In this document: one piece after another, positions 6,938 to 10,911 of the stretch
Position numbering within the stretch: position 1 is the stretch's first letter
Layout: the number at the start of each line of letters is the position of its first letter
Source: Roseovarius sp.
GTDB lineage: Bacteria; Pseudomonadota; Alphaproteobacteria; Rhodobacterales; Rhodobacteraceae
NCBI GenBank assembly: GCA_007125415.1
Contig: SLDH01000278.1
Location: 1-10,911 of the forward strand
Direction: 5' to 3'
Length of the DNA: 10,911 nt
The notes under the pieces: model-generated
Database searches by the model: none
The model's input: the letters and a program-made list of their open reading frames with translations, nothing else
What the model was told of the DNA's origin: nothing
Made by a program: the position numbers and the translations under genes

Positions 6938-8245
6938 TCACTCCCGGCGGAGCCGCAGCTTCGAAAAATAGTCGAGCCTCTTTTTCAACTCTCGCTCGAA
7001 TCCACGCTCGACCGGCTGGTAGAAAACCGGTCGCCTGAGGTTGTCGGGAAAGTAATTCTGCCCGGAAAATCCGTCTTCCGCATCGTGGTCATAGGCGTAT
7101 CCCGCGCCATAGCCCTGTTCCTTCATCAACGATGTCGGGGCATTGAGGATGTGTTTCGGCGGCGGTGCGCTGCCTGTCTCGCCGGCGGACTTCATCGCCG
7201 CCTTGTAGGCCACATAAGCCGCGTTGGACTTGGGCGCGAGCGCCAGATAGGTCACCGCCTGCGCGAGCGCCAGCTCGCCCTCGGGGCTGCCAAGCCGCTC
7301 ATAGGTCTCCCATGCCTGCAGGCAGAGCGCCTGCGCCTGCGGGTCGGCCAGCCCGATATCTTCCACCGCCATCCGCGTGATCCTTCGGGCCAGATAGCGC
7401 GGGTCCTCGCCGCCCTTGAGCATGCGGGCCAGCCAGTAGAGCGCCGCATCGGGGTCAGAGCCGCGCACGGATTTATGCAGCGCCGAGATCAGATTGTAAT
7501 GCGCATCGCCCGACTTGTCATAGAGGGCGGCGCGCCGTGTCAGCCGCCGGGCCAGCGCCTCACCGTCCAACTTGGTCTCGCTTCCCCATCCGGCCACCTG
7601 TTCGATCAGGTTGAGCAGCGCACGGCCATCGCCATCGGCCATTTCAAGCAATGCCTCGCGCGCGGGCCCGTCAAGCGGCAAGGTGCGGCCCAACTCCCGC
7701 TCGGCACGCTGCGCGAGACGCTCCAGATCGGCAAGTTCGAGCCGCTCCAGCACCAGCACCTGCGCGCGGCTCAGCAAGGCTGCGTTCAACTCGAAGCTGG
7801 GGTTTTCCGTCGTTGCCCCCACGAGCAGGATCGTGCCATCCTCCATATGCGGCAGAAAACCATCCTGCTGGGCCTTGTTGAACCGGTGTATCTCATCGAC
7901 GAAGAGCAGGGTGCCCTGCCCGTTGGCATGGCGGTGCTTGGCCGCCTCGAAGACCTTCCGCAACTCGGGCACCCCGGTGAAGATGGCGCTGATCTGCACG
8001 AAATGCAGGTCTGTCTCATCCGCCAGAAGGCGCGCGATCGTGGTCTTGCCCACACCGGGCGGCCCCCAGAAAATGAGCGAGCCCAGATGCCCCGAGGCAA
8101 GCATCGCCCCCAATGGCGCCTCCGGCCCCAGCACCTGATCCTGCCCGATCACGTCCGCCATCCTGCCGGGTCGCAGCCGGTCGGCCAGCGGGCGTGGCCC
8201 GGAAGCGTCAGCGCCTGTCTCTTCGGTGTCAAACAGATCCGCCAC
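6938..8245 (-). CDS. rarA: replication-associated recombination protein A (RarA/MgsA), AAA+ ATPase
   Basis: A 435-residue cytoplasmic AAA+ ATPase of the RarA/MgsA/WRNIP1 family, relatives of clamp loaders that act at stalled replication forks. Near the N-terminus it has PLADRLRPGRMADVIGQD (19-36). Walker A is GPPGVGKT (61-68), Walker B LLFVDE (113-118) followed by IHRFNKAQQD, and sensor 1 GATTENPSFELN (143-154). Arg160 in LLSRAQV is the probable arginine finger. The C-terminal half is the oligomerisation region typical of the family, with YGAGYAYDHD and DNL motifs near the end. Length is normal. The start codon is GTG at 8245, two bases after the protease stop, with only a weak ribosome binding site, so translation is probably coupled to the protease gene. 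Confidence 0.96.
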   Translation of the reverse strand: MADLFDTEETGADASGPRPLADRLRPGRMADVIGQDQVLGPEAPLGAMLASGHLGSLIFWGPPGVGKTTIARLLADETDLHFVQISAIFTGVPELRKVFEAAKHRHANGQGTLLFVDEIHRFNKAQQDGFLPHMEDGTILLVGATTENPSFELNAALLSRAQVLVLERLELADLERLAQRAERELGRTLPLDGPAREALLEMADGDGRALLNLIEQVAGWGSETKLDGEALARRLTRRAALYDKSGDAHYNLISALHKSVRGSDPDAALYWLARMLKGGEDPRYLARRITRMAVEDIGLADPQAQALCLQAWETYERLGSPEGELALAQAVTYLALAPKSNAAYVAYKAAMKSAGETGSAPPPKHILNAPTSLMKEQGYGAGYAYDHDAEDGFSGQNYFPDNLRRPVFYQPVERGFERELKKRLDYFSKLRLRRE

Positions 8246-8247
8246 GC

Positions 8248-9642
8248 TCAGAGCCTGAATCGCAGCGTCACGTTACGGCCGCCTCGGCGCAATTGAAGGG
8301 CCGCGCGGCCGCTTGCCTCATCGAGGAGCGCAAGCGTCTTAGCCGGGCTTTCGATGCGCTGGCCGTTCAGGCCAAGCAGCACATCGCCCCGCCGCAGGCC
8401 AAGGCGCGCGCCGATCTCGCCGGACTCTTCCACAACCACGCCTTCGCTGCCCGAGGCAAGGCCATATTCGTCGATCACCGCGGGATTGACCCGGCTCAAG
8501 GTGAGGCCGGGGATCGGGCTGCGCGGGCCTGCGTGCCGCGTATCACGCGGCGGGCTTTCAGGCGGGGCAACCAGATCGATCATCACCTCGTCTGCCTCTC
8601 CGCCCCGCAACCGTGTCAGCACCGCCTGACCGCCCAACCCGGCCACCGACATTCGATAGATCATCTCGGCGGGAGTGTTCACCTCGGAGCCGTCAACGGC
8701 GGTGATCACATCGCCCGGGGTGACCCCGGCCACGCGCAAGGGGCTGGCGGGATGCAGATCCGACAGGATCACCCCTTCCGGCCGGTCAAGCCCCAAAGGC
8801 TCGGCCATATCTGCCGTTACAGACTGCCCGGTCACACCCGCCCAGGGCCGCGCGAAGCGCGTGTTGCCAGCCTGCGCCTGAGCGAGAAACTCGGCCACCA
8901 GCGCCGAAGGGATGGCAAAGCCGATCCCGTCAGATCCGCCCGAACGCGACAGGATAGCCGTGTTGATGCCAATGAGATCGCCATTGATATCCACCAGCGC
9001 ACCACCCGAGTTTCCGGGATTGATCGGTGCATCGGTCTGAATGAAATAGCCGCGTGCATTGCCCAGCGCCGTAGCCGAGCGCGCAAGCCCCGAGACAATT
9101 CCGCTGCTCACGGTCTGTCCCACGCCGAAGGGGTTGCCGATGGCCAGAACCAACTCGCCCACCTCGACGGTCTCACTGTTTCGCAAATCCAGAGCAGGCA
9201 GCTCCTGCGCCCCGTCGAGTTGCAGAATTGCCAGATCGCTTTCCTGATCAGCCAGCAGGATGCGCCCCTCGTATTCGCGACGGTCATTGAGCACCACCCG
9301 TATATCGGTAGCCTCGCCCACCACGTGGTAATTGCTCACGACGATGCCCGCCGCATCGAGGATGACACCCGAGCCGAGCGAGTTCTGCACGCGCTGACGG
9401 GGCGCGCCGAATTCGCGAAAGAGATTGTCGAAGAACGGATCACCCGCAAACGGGCTGGACCGGGTGCTGACGATGCGTCGCGCATAGATATTCACCACAG
9501 CCGGCGCAGCCTTTCTCACCACCGGAGCAAAGCCCAGCGAAATCTCCGCCTGGTCATGCGGCACGCGGGTCTCCGACCAGAGCGCCGTAGCCCAGAGCGG
9601 CATGGCAAGGATCACGAGACTGACGAGGGCGGCACGAAACAT
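8248..9642 (-). CDS. Do-family periplasmic serine endoprotease (DegP/DegQ-like)
   Basis: A 464-residue envelope quality-control protease/chaperone. The start at 9642 gives a Sec-type signal segment (hydrophobic about 4-22) and has GGAG five bases upstream with a short AGCCG spacer; an earlier in-frame ATG at 9699 would put 19 polar residues before the signal and lies inside the likely promoter. The trypsin-like catalytic triad is complete: His106 in SNYHVV, Asp136 in ESDLAIL, Ser212 in NPGNSGGAL. Two PDZ domains follow, about 267-355 and 375-464, as in DegP, DegQ and MucD. A Phe/Arg-rich LA-like loop (about 62-86) contains FFDNLF. Which of the family names applies cannot be decided without a tree. 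It lies between rplQ and rarA and is probably co-transcribed with rarA. Confidence 0.95.
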   Translation of the reverse strand: MFRAALVSLVILAMPLWATALWSETRVPHDQAEISLGFAPVVRKAAPAVVNIYARRIVSTRSSPFAGDPFFDNLFREFGAPRQRVQNSLGSGVILDAAGIVVSNYHVVGEATDIRVVLNDRREYEGRILLADQESDLAILQLDGAQELPALDLRNSETVEVGELVLAIGNPFGVGQTVSSGIVSGLARSATALGNARGYFIQTDAPINPGNSGGALVDINGDLIGINTAILSRSGGSDGIGFAIPSALVAEFLAQAQAGNTRFARPWAGVTGQSVTADMAEPLGLDRPEGVILSDLHPASPLRVAGVTPGDVITAVDGSEVNTPAEMIYRMSVAGLGGQAVLTRLRGGEADEVMIDLVAPPESPPRDTRHAGPRSPIPGLTLSRVNPAVIDEYGLASGSEGVVVEESGEIGARLGLRRGDVLLGLNGQRIESPAKTLALLDEASGRAALQLRRGGRNVTLRFRL

Positions 9643-9671
9643 CGGCTCTCCGGCGGCTGTTGCGTTTCTGC

Positions 9672-9700
9672 ATATGAGCCGCTGTGCGCCCGATTGCAAG
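9672..9700 (-). promoter_or_regulatory. candidate heat-shock (RpoH-like) promoter of the protease-rarA pair
   Basis: On the minus strand CTTGCA (9700-9695) and CTCATAT (9678-9672) are 16 bp apart. The CTTG box and a CYTATNT-like second box resemble alphaproteobacterial RpoH promoters as I remember them, with one mismatch in the second box. As a sigma-70 promoter the same site reads TTGCAA-N16-TCATAT. The predicted start would leave a short leader of about 20-25 bases before the protease ATG, and the site lies just beyond the rplQ terminator, where a promoter is expected. Confidence 0.4.
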
Positions 9701-9718
9701 CGTAGGGCCCAAGCAAGA

Positions 9719-9747
9719 AAGCCCCCGCGCGGGCTGCATGGGGGCTT
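9719..9747 (-). terminator. intrinsic terminator of the rpoA-rplQ operon
   Basis: On the plus strand AAGCCCCC (9719-9726) and GGGGGCTT (9740-9747) are perfect 8-bp inverted arms around a 13-base GC-rich loop. On the transcribed minus strand the stem runs into CTTTCTTGCTTGG, a short U-rich tail. It lies about 35 bases after the rplQ stop, as expected for the end of the large ribosomal protein transcript. Confidence 0.8.
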
Positions 9748-9782
9748 GGCTTTGCGGCCAACAGGCCAGCACGGGCAGGTGA

Positions 9783-10202
9783 TCAGTCTTCGGCAGCCTC
9801 CTCGGCGACGGTGCGGGCCTTGTCGGCTGCGCCCTTGGCATCCACGTCACGATCAACGAATTCGATGATCGCCATGGGGGCCATGTCACCGTAGCGGAAA
9901 CCGGCCTTCAATACGCGCACATAGCCGCCCTGACGTTCCGCATAGCGCGGGCCGAGCACATCGAAGAGCTTGGTCACGTGCATGTCCTGCTTGAGTTGGC
10001 TTGTCGCCTGACGGCGCGCGTGCAGATCGCCGCGCTTGCCCAGGGTGATCAGTTTTTCCACCACGCGGCGCAATTCCTTGGCCTTGGGCAGGGTTGTCTT
10101 GATCTGCTCATGTTCGATGAGCGAGCCAGCCATGTTCGCAAAAAGCGCCTTACGGTGCTCATGGGTGCGGTTAAGGCGGCGATATCCTCTTGCGTGACGC
10201 AT
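9783..10202 (-). CDS. rplQ: 50S ribosomal protein L17
   Basis: A 139-residue protein of the large ribosomal subunit, near the peptide exit region. The start [20 protein letters not shown] is diagnostic, followed by the conserved [27 protein letters not shown], written here only as landmarks: [10 protein letters not shown] at about 28-37 and [12 protein letters not shown] at about 41-52. [20 protein letters not shown] is also typical. The last 20 or so residues form an Ala/Glu/Asp-rich tail that makes it longer than the E. coli protein (127 residues), normal for alphaproteobacteria. AAGGA lies nine bases upstream of the ATG. It follows rpoA by 123 bp and is the last gene of that operon, ending at the terminator downstream. 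Confidence 0.98.
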   Translation of the reverse strand: MRHARGYRRLNRTHEHRKALFANMAGSLIEHEQIKTTLPKAKELRRVVEKLITLGKRGDLHARRQATSQLKQDMHVTKLFDVLGPRYAERQGGYVRVLKAGFRYGDMAPMAIIEFVDRDVDAKGAADKARTVAEEAAED

Positions 10203-10294
10203 TTTTCTGATTCCTTTTCATTTTGCTTTGTCCGGCAGGCCGATGCGTGTCAGCCGCTCTCCTTGGGGCACTTGCCCGGTCTTCTTAGGGGTTA

Positions 10295-10317
10295 CGGGCC
10301 AGTTCTTTTCCGGCCCG
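10295..10317 (-). repeat. hairpin in the rpoA-rplQ gap
   Basis: CGGGCC (10295-10300) and GGCCCG (10312-10317) are exact inverted arms with an 11-base loop, placed about nine bases after the rpoA stop. No U-run follows on the minus strand, so it is more likely a processing or stability element between the two genes than a terminator. The rest of the 123-bp gap shows nothing further apart from the rplQ ribosome binding site. Confidence 0.4.
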
Positions 10318-10325
10318 CAGCACAT

Positions 10326-10911
10326 TCAGAACTGATCCTCGAATTTCTTCGCGAGATCCTCGATGTTGTCGGGGGGCCAGTCATCCACATCCATGCCCAG
10401 ATGCAGGCCCATCCCGGACAGGACTTCCTTGATCTCGTTCAGCGACTTGCGCCCGAAATTGGGGGTCCGCAGCATTTCCGCTTCAGTTTTCTGGATCAGA
10501 TCGCCGATATAGACGATATTGTCGTTCTTGAGGCAGTTGGCCGAACGCACGGACAGTTCCAGTTCATCGACTTTCTTCAGCAGCAACGGATTGAATTCCA
10601 GACCATCATCCTCATCCTGACGGGAGGCACTTTCAGGCTCATCGAAATTCACGAAGATCGAAAGCTGATCCTGCAGGATGCGCGCGGCATAGGCCACCGC
10701 GTCATCCGGGGTGAGCGAGCCGTCGGTCTCGATCTTCATGGTAAGCTTGTCGTAATCGAGCACCTGCCCCTCGCGGGTTGGCTGCACTTCATAGCTGACC
10801 TTGACCACCGGCGAGTAAAGCGCATCGATCGGGATCAGGCCGATCGGCGCATCCTCGGGCTTGTTCTTGTCCGCCGCAACATAGCCCTTGCCGGTATTGA
10901 CGGTCAGTTCC
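10326..10911 (-). CDS. rpoA: DNA-directed RNA polymerase subunit alpha (partial, 5' end outside window)
   Basis: The reading frame stays open to the right edge, so 194 C-terminal residues of a protein near 338 residues are visible. The visible part starts at [20 protein letters not shown], the end of the alpha N-terminal assembly region, and continues through [16 protein letters not shown], dimer/assembly domain sequence, and an acidic linker ([10 protein letters not shown]). The alpha C-terminal domain has the helix with RSANCLKND, the residues that contact UP-element DNA and activators, then [16 protein letters not shown]. It ends in an acidic tail KKFEDQF. A GTG at 10808 is internal and not the real start. 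It forms the usual pair with rplQ downstream. Confidence 0.97.
   Translation of the reverse strand, partial: ELTVNTGKGYVAADKNKPEDAPIGLIPIDALYSPVVKVSYEVQPTREGQVLDYDKLTMKIETDGSLTPDDAVAYAARILQDQLSIFVNFDEPESASRQDEDDGLEFNPLLLKKVDELELSVRSANCLKNDNIVYIGDLIQKTEAEMLRTPNFGRKSLNEIKEVLSGMGLHLGMDVDDWPPDNIEDLAKKFEDQF

Noticed and set aside
6914..8296. 460-codon plus-strand open frame
   Set aside because: Antisense to rarA, with a composition rich in Arg, His, Gln and Pro typical of a shadow frame, and no ribosome binding site or domain signature.
8113..9705. 530-codon plus-strand open frame
   Set aside because: Antisense to the Do-family protease with its complete catalytic triad; no recognisable domain.
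1..10911. CRISPR array, tRNA or rRNA gene, insertion sequence, toxin-antitoxin or phage-defence module
   Set aside because: No regularly spaced repeats, no tRNA-like cloverleaf, no transposase or recombinase reading frame, and no effector domains seen on either strand.

Overview
The window looks like chromosomal DNA of an alphaproteobacterium, most likely a Rhodobacteraceae (Roseobacter-type) species. The basis is high GC, strong G/C third positions, the sequence flavour of RpoA and L17, and the order rpoA - rplQ - Do-family protease - rarA, which I recall from that family. No database search was possible. Every sizeable gene lies on the minus strand, so the window reads naturally from right to left.

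Right block (about 9.65-10.9 kb): the 3' part of rpoA (RNA polymerase alpha, cut by the right edge) and rplQ (ribosomal protein L17), the usual end of the alpha operon. It is closed by a strong intrinsic terminator. Middle block (about 6.9-9.65 kb): a periplasmic Do-family (DegP/DegQ-like) serine protease with two PDZ domains, starting just after that terminator behind a promoter that resembles a heat-shock (RpoH) promoter. It is followed two bases later by rarA, a replication-fork AAA+ ATPase with a GTG start.

Central block (0.8-6.9 kb): a complete peptide/nickel-type (Dpp/Opp family) ABC import operon. Its order is a Tat-exported substrate-binding protein, a DppB-like permease, a DppC-like permease with an unusual extra N-terminal membrane region, and one polypeptide carrying both ATPase domains. 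It is preceded by about 610 bp without a convincing gene, which contains an AT-rich stretch, a candidate promoter and inverted repeats. A perfect 11-bp hairpin sits directly after the binding-protein gene and could set the ratio of binding protein to membrane parts. The substrate cannot be read from the sequence.

Left block (1-0.8 kb): on the plus strand lie two tandem miniature genes, 40 and 39 codons, with nearly identical first 17 residues followed by one hydrophobic segment. Each has a good Shine-Dalgarno sequence, and a terminator-like palindromic hairpin separates them. They converge on the transporter operon across a second hairpin. I do not recognise this family; it is the most promising undescribed element here. 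At the extreme left edge there may be the first few codons of a leftward gene.
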